A stretch of DNA of 64,000 nucleotides from Methylobacterium mesophilicum SR1.6/6 (GTDB lineage: Bacteria; Pseudomonadota; Alphaproteobacteria; Rhizobiales; Beijerinckiaceae): NCBI RefSeq assembly GCF_000364445.2, contig NZ_CP043538.1, forward strand, positions 873,611 through 937,610, read 5' to 3'. The position numbers and the translations under genes are program-made. The notes beneath the pieces were generated by a model that saw only the letters and a program-made list of their open reading frames with translations, was not told the DNA's origin and did not search any database. This document shows, in pieces, positions 1 to 8,252 of the stretch (position 1 is its first letter; each line of letters begins with the position of its first letter).

Positions 1-548
1 CACAGGATCGCCGCGGTGTCGTCGGCGTAGATGCCGGTGCCGATCACCCAGCCCCAGGGCGCGAAGCCGCGCACGTAGGAGAGCTTCGGCACGGGGGCGT
101 CGGCGCCGGGCTTGGGCCAGTAATAATCGACGAAGCCCTGGCCCTGCCGCTTCACGGTCTCGACGAAGTCGACGAACAGCCGCTTGCCGGTCGGGTCCTG
201 CACGGCGGCGAGGTCCTTCCCTTCCAGCTCGGGCTTCATCGGATGGGCCACCATGCGGGGCTGCATGTCGTTGACCCAGAAATACTCCTGGCTGTCGTAG
301 CGAAGATTCTTCAGGGCCCGGATCGCCGCGCCCTGGGCGTCCGCCCGGGACAGGCGACCGGCCCGCTCCTCGCCCTCGAAATAGGCCGCGACCCCGTAGG
401 CCACGTCGGTGAGATTGCGGGTCTTGGCCATGCGGTCCTGCTCGACCTGCGCCTTCAGGCTGAACAGCCCGACGCCCGAGACCGCGACGATGCCGACCAG
501 CGCGGCAGCCGTGATGGTGTGGAGCTTCGCCCCGATGCCGATCCTCAC
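1..548 (-). CDS. Methyl-accepting chemotaxis protein, N-terminal part (runs off the left edge)
   Basis: Reading leftwards from a GTG at 548 the protein begins VRIGIGAKLHTITAAALVG, a first membrane segment. A periplasmic single-Cache (sCache_2) type domain follows, with the hallmark stretches YFWVNDMQPRMVAHPMKPEL and GFVDYYWPKPG and then GWVIGTGIYADD. This is the ligand-sensing half of a chemotaxis receptor. The second membrane segment, HAMP and signalling domains would lie beyond base 1. No ATG occurs in frame near the start and the ribosome binding site is weak, so the exact start is uncertain. The ligand cannot be read from this part; sCache_2 domains often bind small organic acids. Confidence 0.75.
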   Translation of the reverse strand, partial: MRIGIGAKLHTITAAALVGIVAVSGVGLFSLKAQVEQDRMAKTRNLTDVAYGVAAYFEGEERAGRLSRADAQGAAIRALKNLRYDSQEYFWVNDMQPRMVAHPMKPELEGKDLAAVQDPTGKRLFVDFVETVKRQGQGFVDYYWPKPGADAPVPKLSYVRGFAPWGWVIGTGIYADDTAAIL

Positions 549-713
549 CCGCGCCCCCGCGATAATGAATACACTTTGCGGAATATTGCAGCGTCTGCGT
601 TAGCGGACCGTGAAGGTAGGCCTTGCGCGCACCGGCTGGAGCCTGTCCACTCCCGGTCCAACGAAAGCCCGGGCTCCTGCAGAGGACACCGCCGGGCCAC
701 AGGGAGAAGCGTC

Positions 714-1754
714 ATGGTGCGTACGTCGCGGACGGGCTCGTTGCTGCCGGGCCGCCGCCGGCTCCTGCGGGCGGGACCGGCCCTCCTGCTGGCCGGGCTG
801 GTATTCGCCATCCCCGCGCGGGCCGACGACGCCAAGGTCCGGATCAGCCGGCAGCCGGGTTTCGTCTACCTGCCCGCCGTGCTGGCCGAGCAGCACAAGC
901 TGATCGAGAAGCACGCCAAGGCGGCGGGCCTCGGGGACGTCACGGTGGAGTGGGTCAACCTGACGAGCGGCGCGGCTGGCAACGACGCGCTGCTCTCGGG
1001 CAACATCGACATCGTCGACAGTGGCTCCACCAACATGCTGCTGCTGAACGACCGCACCAAGGGCGACGTGAAGGGCCTGTGCGGGGTCGGCTCGACGCCG
1101 ATGCTGCTGCTCACCCGCAACCCGGACGTGAAGGAACTCAAGGACTTCTCGTCCAAGGACAAGATCGCGCTGCCCTCCGTGAAGGTCTCCTCGCAGGCGG
1201 TGCTGCTCCAGATCGCCGCCAAGAAGGCCTTCGGCCCCGAGAACGCCACCAAGCTCGACCCGCTCACAGTCCAGCTCGGCCACCCGGACGCGGTGGCGGC
1301 GCTCGCGAGCCCGCACAACGAGGTCAACAGCCACTTCTCGCTGCCGCCGTTCCAGCAGCGCGAGCTGCAGGATCCGGCGATCCACAAGGTGCTGAACTCC
1401 TATGAACTCGTCGGCGAGCCGGTGAGCAACGCGATCTTCTACGCCCGGACCGGCTGGTTCAACCGCAACCCCAAGCTCGCCGCCGCCATTGTGGCCGCCA
1501 TCGACGAGGCCAATGGCGAGATCGCCAAGGATCCGCTGAAAGCCGCCAAGGACTACGTGGCGGCCACCAACGAGAAGACCCCGCCCGAGACGCTCGTCGA
1601 GATCATGAAGGAGCCCGGGACGAACTTCTCCACGACCCCCTACGGCATCATGCTCCAGGCCCGGCACTTCTACGCCATGAAAACCATCAAGGCCGAGCCC
1701 AAGGATTGGAAGGACACGTTCTTCCCGATCGTCCACGGGCTGCCGGGGAAGTAG
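714..1754 (+). CDS. ABC transporter substrate-binding protein (SsuA/NMT1-like)
   Basis: A 346-residue exported binding protein. An arginine-rich N terminus precedes a hydrophobic core ending at ARADDA, a signal peptide. The mature part has the type-2 periplasmic binding fold seen in nitrate/sulfonate/taurine or thiamine-precursor receptors: FVYLPAVLAEQHKLIEKHAK, then ALLSGNIDIVDSGSTNML, then TGWFNRNPKLAAAIVAAIDEA. The ATG at 714 is chosen because GGGAGAAG sits just upstream and the signal peptide starts there; longer in-frame starts would bury it. No ATPase or permease gene lies beside it, so it is an orphan here. The ligand is unknown; an aliphatic sulfonate or similar organic anion is the family-level expectation. 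Confidence 0.8.
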   Translation: MVRTSRTGSLLPGRRRLLRAGPALLLAGLVFAIPARADDAKVRISRQPGFVYLPAVLAEQHKLIEKHAKAAGLGDVTVEWVNLTSGAAGNDALLSGNIDIVDSGSTNMLLLNDRTKGDVKGLCGVGSTPMLLLTRNPDVKELKDFSSKDKIALPSVKVSSQAVLLQIAAKKAFGPENATKLDPLTVQLGHPDAVAALASPHNEVNSHFSLPPFQQRELQDPAIHKVLNSYELVGEPVSNAIFYARTGWFNRNPKLAAAIVAAIDEANGEIAKDPLKAAKDYVAATNEKTPPETLVEIMKEPGTNFSTTPYGIMLQARHFYAMKTIKAEPKDWKDTFFPIVHGLPGK

Positions 1755-1766
1755 GCCCCCGCCCGG

Positions 1767-3350
1767 TCAGTGCGCCTCCACGGGCCCGGCGGCGCGCTGC
1801 GGCTTCTTGAGGATGGCCACCACGGCGAGGCTCGCCACGAGGCTCACCCCCACCAGCCAGAACCCGTCCGCGTAGGCCATGACGTAGGCCTCGCGGCGGA
1901 CCTGCGCAGCGAGCTGGCCCAGCGCGACGCCCTTGGCGGCGAGCGGATCCGCGATGCGGGCATGCAGGCCGGCGGCCATGGTGGCGAGCCGGTCCTGGGT
2001 GCGGGTGGCGTTGACGGTGATCGCCTCGGCCAGCATCGAGAAGTGGAAGTGCTCCCGCCGGTCGATCATGGTCGACAGCATGGCGATGCCGATCGAGCCG
2101 CCGAGGTTGCGCATCATGTTCGACAGCGCCGAGGCGTCGGCGGTGTCGCGCGGCGCGAGGCCGGCCGTGGAGAGCTGCGAGAGCGGGATCGTGAACAGCG
2201 GCTGCCCGATGGCCCGCATGAGCTGCGGCAGGATCAGCTGATCGGCGCCGACATCGTGGGTCAGGCCCACGTTGATCCAGCAGCTCGCGATGAAGAAGAG
2301 GGTCCCGGTCACCACGAGCAGCCGGGCGTCGACGGCGCGCATGAGCAGGGGCATCATCGGGAACAGGACCAGCTGCGGCAGGCCCGACCACATCACCACG
2401 GTGCCGATCTGCTCGGCGTTGTAGCCCTGGATCTGCGCGCAGTAGACCGGGATGATGTAGATCGATCCGAACGACACCGCGCCCAGCACGGTCATCAGCA
2501 CGCAGGCGCCCCCGACCGAGCGGTTGGCCAGAACCCGCAGGTTGATGAAGGGCTTGGAAGCCGTCAGCTCGCGCACGATGAAGCCGGTGATGCCCGCCGC
2601 GGCGAGCCAGCTCGCCTGAACGATCACGGGCGAGCCGAACCAGTCCTTGCGCTGCCCCTCCTCCAGCACGAAGGTCAGCGCCGGCAGGCCGGTCGCCATC
2701 AGGCCGATGCCGATCCAGTCGCCCTTGAGCAGCTCGGCCCAGCGCGCGGGGGCCTTCTCGAAGGCGCCGAGCTGGATCGCGGCCGCGATCGGACCGAAGA
2801 TCAGGTTCAGGTAGAAGATGTAGTGCCAGGACAGGTTGTCGGTGAGCCAGCCGCCCACCGTCGGGCCGATGGCCGGCGCGAAGGTCGCGGTCAGCCCGAA
2901 CAGGGCGATGCCGACCGCCTGCTGGCTCTTGGGCAGCCGCGTCCGCACGATCACGATCGCGGTGGGGATCAGGACGCCGCCGGTGAAGCCCTGGCCGGCC
3001 CGGAACAGGATCATCTGGCTTAACGACGTCGAGAGCGCGCAGGCCAGCGAGAAGGCGGTGAACAGCATCGTGTTCACCGCGAGGTAGCGGCGCAGGCCGA
3101 CCACCGAGGACAGCCAGCCGGTGAGCGGAATCACGATGATCTCGGCCATCAGGTAGGCGGTGGAGATCCAGCTCCCCTCCTCGGTGGAGGCGCCGAGCGC
3201 CCCCTGGATGTCGGCGAGCGAGGCGTTGGTGATCTGGATGTCGAGGATCGCCGTGAAGGCGCCGAGGATCGCGCCGAACACGGCGAGCCAGTCCCGGGCG
3301 CTCGCCTTCGCGTCGGGCACGGGCATGCCCACGGCCGGAACGGCACTCAT
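1767..3350 (-). CDS. emrB: EmrB-type multidrug efflux MFS transporter (DHA2 family, 14 TM)
   Basis: A 527-residue inner-membrane drug:proton antiporter. It opens with a short polar leader, then DWLAVFGAILGAFTAILDIQ, the conserved first helix of DHA2 transporters (D in TM1), and continues with about 14 hydrophobic segments and motif C-like GLTATFAPAIGPTVGGWL. The start ATG overlaps the emrA stop by four bases (ATGA), showing translational coupling. Together with EmrA and an outer-membrane TolC-like channel, not encoded here, it would form a tripartite pump. Regulation is probably by the divergent TetR protein through the palindrome at 4567-4587. Confidence 0.9.
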   Translation of the reverse strand: MSAVPAVGMPVPDAKASARDWLAVFGAILGAFTAILDIQITNASLADIQGALGASTEEGSWISTAYLMAEIIVIPLTGWLSSVVGLRRYLAVNTMLFTAFSLACALSTSLSQMILFRAGQGFTGGVLIPTAIVIVRTRLPKSQQAVGIALFGLTATFAPAIGPTVGGWLTDNLSWHYIFYLNLIFGPIAAAIQLGAFEKAPARWAELLKGDWIGIGLMATGLPALTFVLEEGQRKDWFGSPVIVQASWLAAAGITGFIVRELTASKPFINLRVLANRSVGGACVLMTVLGAVSFGSIYIIPVYCAQIQGYNAEQIGTVVMWSGLPQLVLFPMMPLLMRAVDARLLVVTGTLFFIASCWINVGLTHDVGADQLILPQLMRAIGQPLFTIPLSQLSTAGLAPRDTADASALSNMMRNLGGSIGIAMLSTMIDRREHFHFSMLAEAITVNATRTQDRLATMAAGLHARIADPLAAKGVALGQLAAQVRREAYVMAYADGFWLVGVSLVASLAVVAILKKPQRAAGPVEAH

Positions 3351-4549
3351 CGCGGCAGGGCCTCGCTGACGAGGGCCGTCGGGGCGGGCTTGGGCCTTGC
3401 GGGGCTGACCGCCTCCACCGGGTCGGCGGTGTGGACGGTCGCCTCCACCGAGAGGCCGGGACGCAGGCGGGCGACCAGCGGATCCGCCGGGTCGAGGGCG
3501 ACGCGCACGGGCACGCGCTGCACCACCTTGGTGAAGTTGCCGGTGGCATTCTCGGGGGGCAACAGGGCGAACTGGGAGCCCGTGCCCGGGGAGAAGCTCT
3601 CGATCCGGCCCTCGAACGCATGGTCGCCGAAGGCGTCCACCGTGAAGGTGACCCGCTGGCCCTCGACCATGTGCCCGGTCTGGGTCTCCTTGAAGTTCGC
3701 CACGAGGTAGATGTCGCGCCCCATGGGAACCAGGGTCAGGAGCCCGGTGCCGGGGGAGACCACCTGCCCGATCCGCAGCGCCCGGTCGCCGGCCACGCCG
3801 TCGATCGGGGCCACGATGGTGGTGTAGCTGAGGTCGAGCTTGACCCCTTCGACCTTGGCCTGTGCGCCCTCGAGGCTCGCCCGGGTGCTCGCTTCGAGCG
3901 CCTTCAGGCTGTCGATCTGCTTCTGCGCGGCGTCGAGCGAGGCGGCGGCCTTGTCGCGGGCGGCGTGGCGCTGGCGCAGGTCGGCATCCGCCTGCTGCTG
4001 GCGCTGCACCGTGCCGGAGCCGGTCTGCAGCAGGTTCTGGTAGCGCGTGTATTCCTGCTGCGAGAAGGTGAGTGCGGCCTCGGCATTGGCGAGGTCGGCC
4101 TTCGACGAGGCGACCTGCGCCTGCTGCTGGATGATGGCCGAGGCGACGCCGAGCACCTGCGCCTTGTCCTTCTCGACCTCGGCCTCGGCCTGCTTGAGCT
4201 GGACCCGGTAGGACCGGTCGTCGAGGCGCGCGATGACGTCGCCGGCCTTCACCGACTGGTTGTCGCCAACCCGCACGTCCGCGACGATCCCGGCGATGCG
4301 CGGCGCCACCGTGACCTTGTCGGATTGCAGGTAGGCGTCGTCGGTGGTCTCGAGGAAGCGCCCGATGGTCCACCAGTGCCAGCCGTAGGTCCCGGCACCG
4401 CCCAGCGCGAGCAGGCCCACCAGCGGCAGGACGACCCGCGCCCGGCCGCGGCGCGGCTTCGCTGCGGTTGCGGGCGGCGCGACAGGGATCGCCGCGCCGC
4501 CGGCAACCGGCTCGGCGCTCTTGAAGCTGTCGCTGCGACGTGCGTCCAT
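3347..4549 (-). CDS. emrA: EmrA-type membrane fusion (HlyD) protein
   Basis: A 400-residue periplasmic adaptor. A polar N-terminal arm is followed by one membrane anchor (about residues 38-60, VVLPLVGLLALGGAGTYGW). Next come a biotinyl-lipoyl half motif (TTDDAYLQSDKVTVAPRIAG, then VKAGDVIARLDD), a long coiled-coil rich in Gln and Ala, and the second half of the beta-barrel domain (LDLSYTTIVAPIDGVAGDRA). It links EmrB to the outer-membrane channel. First gene of the emrAB operon, transcribed away from the TetR gene. The start is an ATG at 4549, only 17 bases from the operator-like palindrome, so repressor binding would block its transcription or early elongation. Confidence 0.9.
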   Translation of the reverse strand: MDARRSDSFKSAEPVAGGAAIPVAPPATAAKPRRGRARVVLPLVGLLALGGAGTYGWHWWTIGRFLETTDDAYLQSDKVTVAPRIAGIVADVRVGDNQSVKAGDVIARLDDRSYRVQLKQAEAEVEKDKAQVLGVASAIIQQQAQVASSKADLANAEAALTFSQQEYTRYQNLLQTGSGTVQRQQQADADLRQRHAARDKAAASLDAAQKQIDSLKALEASTRASLEGAQAKVEGVKLDLSYTTIVAPIDGVAGDRALRIGQVVSPGTGLLTLVPMGRDIYLVANFKETQTGHMVEGQRVTFTVDAFGDHAFEGRIESFSPGTGSQFALLPPENATGNFTKVVQRVPVRVALDPADPLVARLRPGLSVEATVHTADPVEAVSPARPKPAPTALVSEALPR

Positions 4550-4566
4550 GGGGTCTGGCCAGAATT

Positions 4567-4587
4567 AAAACGGTACGGTATCGTTTT
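4567..4587. promoter_or_regulatory. Palindromic operator between emrA and tetR
   Basis: An imperfect 21-base palindrome: left arm AAAACGGTAC, one central G, right arm GTATCGTTTT. Nine of ten arm positions pair. It lies in the 77-base gap between the divergent emrAB and TetR starts, in locally AT-rich sequence, which is the usual placement and size for a TetR-family operator. Confidence 0.75.
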
Positions 4588-4626
4588 GATAATACGAAGG
4601 GTGCCGGTCTGCAAGGAGGATCGCGG

Positions 4627-5313
4627 GTGACGGCGACGGAGATCGAGCGGGCGGAAGCCGGACCGCGGCGGGGCGGGCGGCCCACGCGCGCGGAGGCGGC
4701 CCGCCGCGAGGCGCACCTGATCGCCGTGGCGACCACGCTGTTCATGGAGCGCGGCTTCGACGCCACCTCCATCGACGCGGTGGCCGAGGCTGCCGGGATG
4801 AGCAAGCCGACGGTCTACGCCCGCTACCGCGACAAGCGGGCCCTGTTCGAGGCGGTCCTGCGCGAGCGGATCGCCGCGTGGCTGGCGCCCCTCGCCGCCG
4901 CCGCGGAGGCGCAGGCGGCCCGGGCCGGAACCGATGACGGGACGGACGACGTCGAGGCGGCCCTGCACGACCTGAGCCGCACCCTGCTGGCCCACGGGCA
5001 GACGCCGGGGGCGGCGATGCTCAAGCGCAACCTCGTGGCCCAGGCGCTGCAGTTCCCGGAGCTCGCCCGCCTCGCCCACGAGGAGGGCTGGCTGCGGGGC
5101 GTGCGCGCCGTGGCGCAGATCATCGACATCTTCGCCCGGCGCGGGCGGATCGCGGTGGCCGATCCCGAGATCGCCGCCGACCTGTTCCTCAGCCTCGTCC
5201 TCGGCCGGTCCTCCCAGGCGACCCTGTACGGCATCGCCACCGACCCGGAGATGCAGGAGCGGCGCCGGCAGGCGGCGGTGCGGCTGTTCCTCGATGGAGT
5301 GCGGCCGCGCTGA
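4627..5313 (+). CDS. TetR/AcrR-family transcriptional regulator of emrAB
   Basis: A 228-residue repressor. The N-terminal helix-turn-helix is typical: ARREAHLIAVATTLFMERGF, then TSIDAVAEAAGMSKPTVYAR. The helical ligand-binding C-terminal domain (TetR_C type) has LFLSLVLGRSSQATLYG. The GTG start at 4627 is preferred because AAGGAGGA lies seven to eight bases upstream; an in-frame ATG at 4540 would read through the operator. Divergently transcribed from emrAB, so it very likely represses both directions through the palindrome at 4567-4587 and is released by a pump substrate. The inducer is unknown. Confidence 0.9.
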   Translation: MTATEIERAEAGPRRGGRPTRAEAARREAHLIAVATTLFMERGFDATSIDAVAEAAGMSKPTVYARYRDKRALFEAVLRERIAAWLAPLAAAAEAQAARAGTDDGTDDVEAALHDLSRTLLAHGQTPGAAMLKRNLVAQALQFPELARLAHEEGWLRGVRAVAQIIDIFARRGRIAVADPEIAADLFLSLVLGRSSQATLYGIATDPEMQERRRQAAVRLFLDGVRPR

Positions 5314-5364
5314 CGGGCGACCGGAACGTTGTTGGCGCGCTCGGGGCGCGCTACATTCGGGAGT

Positions 5365-5392
5365 GGGATCGGCGGCAGCCACCGCCGATCCC
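5365..5392. terminator. Strong GC hairpin downstream of tetR
   Basis: Perfect 11-base arms, GGGATCGGCGG and CCGCCGATCCC, around a six-base loop. It sits about 50 bases after the TetR stop and directly abuts the structured element at 5392. There is no T-run on either side, so it may be a bidirectional stop or part of the adjoining folded RNA. Confidence 0.4.
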
Positions 5393-5494
5393 TGGCAATT
5401 ACCCGTTAGGGTTTAGCCAACTCAAGAACACCGGGTGGATGGCGAGTCGGAGGTGCACGCTCCACTCGCCATTTCCGTTTCTTGAGACTGCCAG
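5392..5494. ncRNA. Candidate structured RNA element (unidentified family)
   Basis: The 446-base gap between tetR and trcR contains an orderly nested fold. The outer stem is CTGGCA (5392-5397) with TGCCAG (5489-5494). Inside it are a small hairpin ACCC-gtta-GGGT (5401-5412), a stem CTCAAGAA (5421-5428) with TTCTTGAG (5479-5486), an asymmetric internal loop, and a stem ATGGCGAGT (5439-5447) with ACTCGCCAT (5464-5472) capped by GGAG/CTCC. All arms are perfect. Such nesting is unlikely by chance and there is no protein gene here. I do not recognise it as 6S, SRP, tmRNA or RNase P RNA. Strand is undetermined because the fold is near-symmetric; an interspersed palindromic repeat is the main alternative. 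A further hairpin GGCCGC-gt-GCGGCC lies at 5521-5534. Confidence 0.4.
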
Positions 5495-5759
5495 AGAGAA
5501 GACCATCTCTCCACACTCCCGGCCGCGTGCGGCCTTCGCGGGTGAGTCGGTCAGGCTCACGGCATGAAGCTTAGCCGTATCTCCGCGACCTGAAGAATCC
5601 GCCTCCGGCGCCCCGAACCCGCGATTGCGCCCCTCCCGGCCCCGGCCTATATACGGACATCCCCATTCAACAGCGTGAGACGGGACATCCGGATCCACCA
5701 TCCGGAGCCCGCGGCCCGATGCCCGGCCCCCGTCCCGCCAGGCCGGAGCACGAGAAGAC

Positions 5760-6470
5760 ATGTCCCAGGGTCCGCTGATGCCCAAGGCGACCGCCGTGTG
5801 GCTGGTCGAGAACACCTCGCTGGCCTTCGAGCAGATCGCCGATTTCTGCAAGCTGCACCCGCTCGAGGTGAAGGGCATCGCCGACGGCGAGGTCGCGGCC
5901 GGCATCAAGGGGCTCGACCCGGTCTCCACCGGCCAGCTCACCCGCGACGAGATCGAGAAGGCCCAGAAGGCGCCGCACTACAGGCTGAAGCCCGCCGTCT
6001 CGAAGGTGAAGCTGCCGGAGGTGAAGCGCACCACCAAGGGGCCGCGCTACACCCCGCTGTCGCGCCGCCAGGACCGGCCGAACGCCATCCTCTGGCTGCT
6101 GCGCAACCACCCGGAGCTGAAGGACTCGCAGATCATCCGGCTGGTCGGCACCACCAAGTCGACGATCCAGCAGATCCGCGAGCGCACCCACTGGAACTCG
6201 GGCTCGCTGCAGCCGATGGACCCGGTGACCCTGGGCCTCACCACCCAGATCAACCTCGACTTCGAGGTCCAGCGCGCGGCAGCCGACCGCCCGGCGGCGG
6301 TGGCGGCCGAGTCCGGCGCCTCGCTGCTGCCGACCGAGGTTTCCACGGCCCGCGACGAGCACGACCGCGAGCCCGAGGAGGAGCACGGCGGCCGCGAGGA
6401 GCGGCTCGACGCCGATTCGGTCTTCGCCAAGCTCAAGGGCCGGCACCAGGACGAGGACGACGAGGAGTAG
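5760..6470 (+). CDS. trcR: TrcR/DUF1013-family cell-cycle transcriptional regulator
   Basis: A 236-residue protein matching the alphaproteobacterial DUF1013 family. The conserved core includes PKATAVWLVENTSLAFEQIA, then FCKLHPLEVKGIADGEVAAG, then NAILWLLRNHPELKDSQIIR and GTTKSTIQQIRERTHWNS, a helix-turn-helix-like DNA-binding region. The C terminus is acidic and poorly conserved, ending in EDEDDEE-like sequence. Members associate with RNA polymerase and cell-cycle promoters in Caulobacter-type bacteria; that role is carried over by family only. It is a single-gene unit; palindromes at 6542-6672 follow it. The start is the ATG preceded by GAGAAGAC. Confidence 0.85.
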   Translation: MSQGPLMPKATAVWLVENTSLAFEQIADFCKLHPLEVKGIADGEVAAGIKGLDPVSTGQLTRDEIEKAQKAPHYRLKPAVSKVKLPEVKRTTKGPRYTPLSRRQDRPNAILWLLRNHPELKDSQIIRLVGTTKSTIQQIRERTHWNSGSLQPMDPVTLGLTTQINLDFEVQRAAADRPAAVAAESGASLLPTEVSTARDEHDREPEEEHGGREERLDADSVFAKLKGRHQDEDDEE

Positions 6471-6541
6471 CGCAGCGCGCAGCCCTCTCCTGTTCGGGCT
6501 ACGATGTTCACAGATCTGCGCCGACGCGCGCTCCTCCCCTG

Positions 6542-6672
6542 GCGATCCCGGGCTTGCCCGGGATCGCTCGAGCGTGCGGGGAGGGGTTGGAGCTGAGGTT
6601 GGTGCAGGTTCGAGCGCGCTGGTGCCTTCCGCACCACCCCCACGCCTGGCCCCTCCCCGCAAGGGGGAGGGG
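6542..6672. repeat. Pair of intergenic palindromes (REP/BIME-like)
   Basis: Two perfect hairpins lie in the gap after trcR: GCGATCCCGGG-cttg-CCCGGGATCGC at 6542-6567 and CCCCTCCCC-gcaag-GGGGAGGGG at 6650-6672. The second is followed by AAAA and then a GCGCT/GGAGCGC-type stem. They may terminate trcR transcription from the left and the MFS gene from the right, and resemble mobile palindromic repeats of Rhizobiales. The remainder of the 308-base gap shows no gene. Confidence 0.5.
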
Positions 6673-6778
6673 AAAAGCGCTCTTTTTCCGGAGCGCCGGT
6701 GTCTGACTCAGAAGTGTGGATCCCGTAGCCTGTTCGGGAAAGGGACCGGCCGGCATGCCGGAGCGCAGGACCCCGGCC

Positions 6779-8128
6779 CTACACCGGTAAGGGGCGGCCC
6801 GTCGTCTCCGGCATGAACCACGGCACCACGAGGCCGATCAGGTAGACGCTCGACAGGGTCAGCGCCGCGGCGGCCACGCCGCCGAAGGAGGTGACGATCT
6901 GTCCGGCGACGATCGGGAAGATCCAGGCGATCAGCCGGGCGCCGTTGAACACGAAGCTCGCCGCCGTCGCCCGGACCGCCGGGGTGAACAGCTCCACGAG
7001 GTAGATCGCCATCCACGAGAAGGCGAAGCCCAGGGTGAAGAACCCGTTCAGGAAAGCGAGCCCCATGAACGGCACCAGCCCGCCGGTCCAGAGGTAGCAG
7101 GCGAGCGACGTGGCGATGCAGCCGATATAGGTGACGAGCAGGAAGCTCCGCCGTCCGAGGGCATCCGCCACGAATCCCGAGATCACATAGGCGCTGATCG
7201 CCCCGAGATTGTAGATGATGCCCATGCGCGGCCCCCAGACGTTGGCCGGCTCGCCCGCGGCCTTGGCCAGCCCCTCCGTGTAGGCCGGCAGCCAGGACGA
7301 GACCGCCCACCAGCCCACCGTGGTGGCGAAGGACATCGCGGTGGCGAGCAGCACCCGCCGCCGGCTCTCCGGCTCGCGGAAGATCTCCGCCAGGGTGAAG
7401 GGGCGCTGCGGGGCCCGCGGGGCGTGACCGGCATCCTCCGCGGTGGCGGCCCAGCGCTGTTCCTTCAGCGCCTGCATCCACTGCTCGGATTCCTCCAGCG
7501 CCCGCCGCAGGTAGAGGCAGACGAAGGCCGGCAGGGCACCGAGCGCGAACATGATGCGCCAGGACTGGTCGCCCATCGGGTTGGTGGCCGCCAGCACCGC
7601 CCACACGATGGCGGCGAGCACGGCGCCGCCGCCGAAGCCCGATTGCAGGAAGCCGCAGCCCTTGGGCCGCGCCCGGTTCGGCCAGGTCTCGGCCACCAGC
7701 GCGATGCCGGTGGACCACTCCGAGCCGATGGCGAGGCCGGTGATGAACCGCAGGAGCGCGAGCTGCGTGAAGCTCCCCGCGAAGGCGGTCAGTCCCGTGA
7801 AGACCGCGTAGCCCAGGATCGAGAGCATCATCATGCGCTTGCGGCCGATGTAGTCGGCCGCGATCCCGCCGAGCAGGCCGCCGAGGCCCTAGCCGAGCAG
7901 CGTGATGCCGATGGCGGCGCCGACGTAGAAGGCGGGCGCCTGGGCCTGCTCGGGGGTGAGGATGGTGTTGAGCGCCGGGCGGAGCGCGTAGACGAGCGCC
8001 ACCGCCTCGTAGCCGTCGAAGATCCAGCCGAGATAGCTGCCCCAGAGGATCCGCCAGTGGCGCGGGGTGAGCCCCGCGTACCAGGGCGCGGACGCGTCCT
8101 CGTGCAGCACCGCGTCGCCCGAACTCAT
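6779..8128 (-). pseudogene. MFS transporter interrupted by an in-frame amber codon
   Basis: Read as one frame this is a 449-residue metabolite:proton symporter. The N-terminal part begins MSSGDAVLHEDASAP after GGAGGAGG, followed by RILWGSYLGWIFDGYEAVAL (TM1). The frame then meets TAG at 7889-7891 between ITLLG and GLGGLLGGIAADYIGRKRM. The remaining ten or so helices continue in the same frame to 6779. The family has a Trp at the equivalent place (LLGWGLGG), so a TGG to TAG change is the simple explanation. There is no frameshift and the rest of the gene looks intact, which suggests a recent loss, an assembly error, or suppression. Related to aromatic-acid/sialic-acid type MFS carriers; substrate unknown. 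Confidence 0.75.
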
Positions 8129-8252
8129 GCCATCCTCCTCCCTGGCGCCGGGACGGGACGCGGTCCCGCTTCCCGGCCGGAACCGTACCACAACCTGCAT
8201 CCCGGATTGAGCAGCGGGTCCGGCCTGCGCGGCGCCCGGGACCGCCGGCCCG

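Noticed and set aside
1767..4805. One continuous 1012-codon frame covering emrB and beyond
   Set aside because: Only the part from ATG 3350 has EmrB homology; the upstream part is the shadow of emrA in another frame.
5392..5494. Considered as 6S RNA, SRP RNA, tmRNA or RNase P RNA
   Set aside because: None of the sequence hallmarks of those RNAs (such as the SRP GGAAG loop or the tmRNA tag and T-arm) are present, so only an unassigned structured element is reported.
5399..5941. 180-codon minus-strand frame across the tetR-trcR gap
   Set aside because: It overlaps trcR antisense and passes through the perfect stems of the structured element; the coding look is better explained by the fold. 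The short terminal part could be a real small frame, but I cannot support it.
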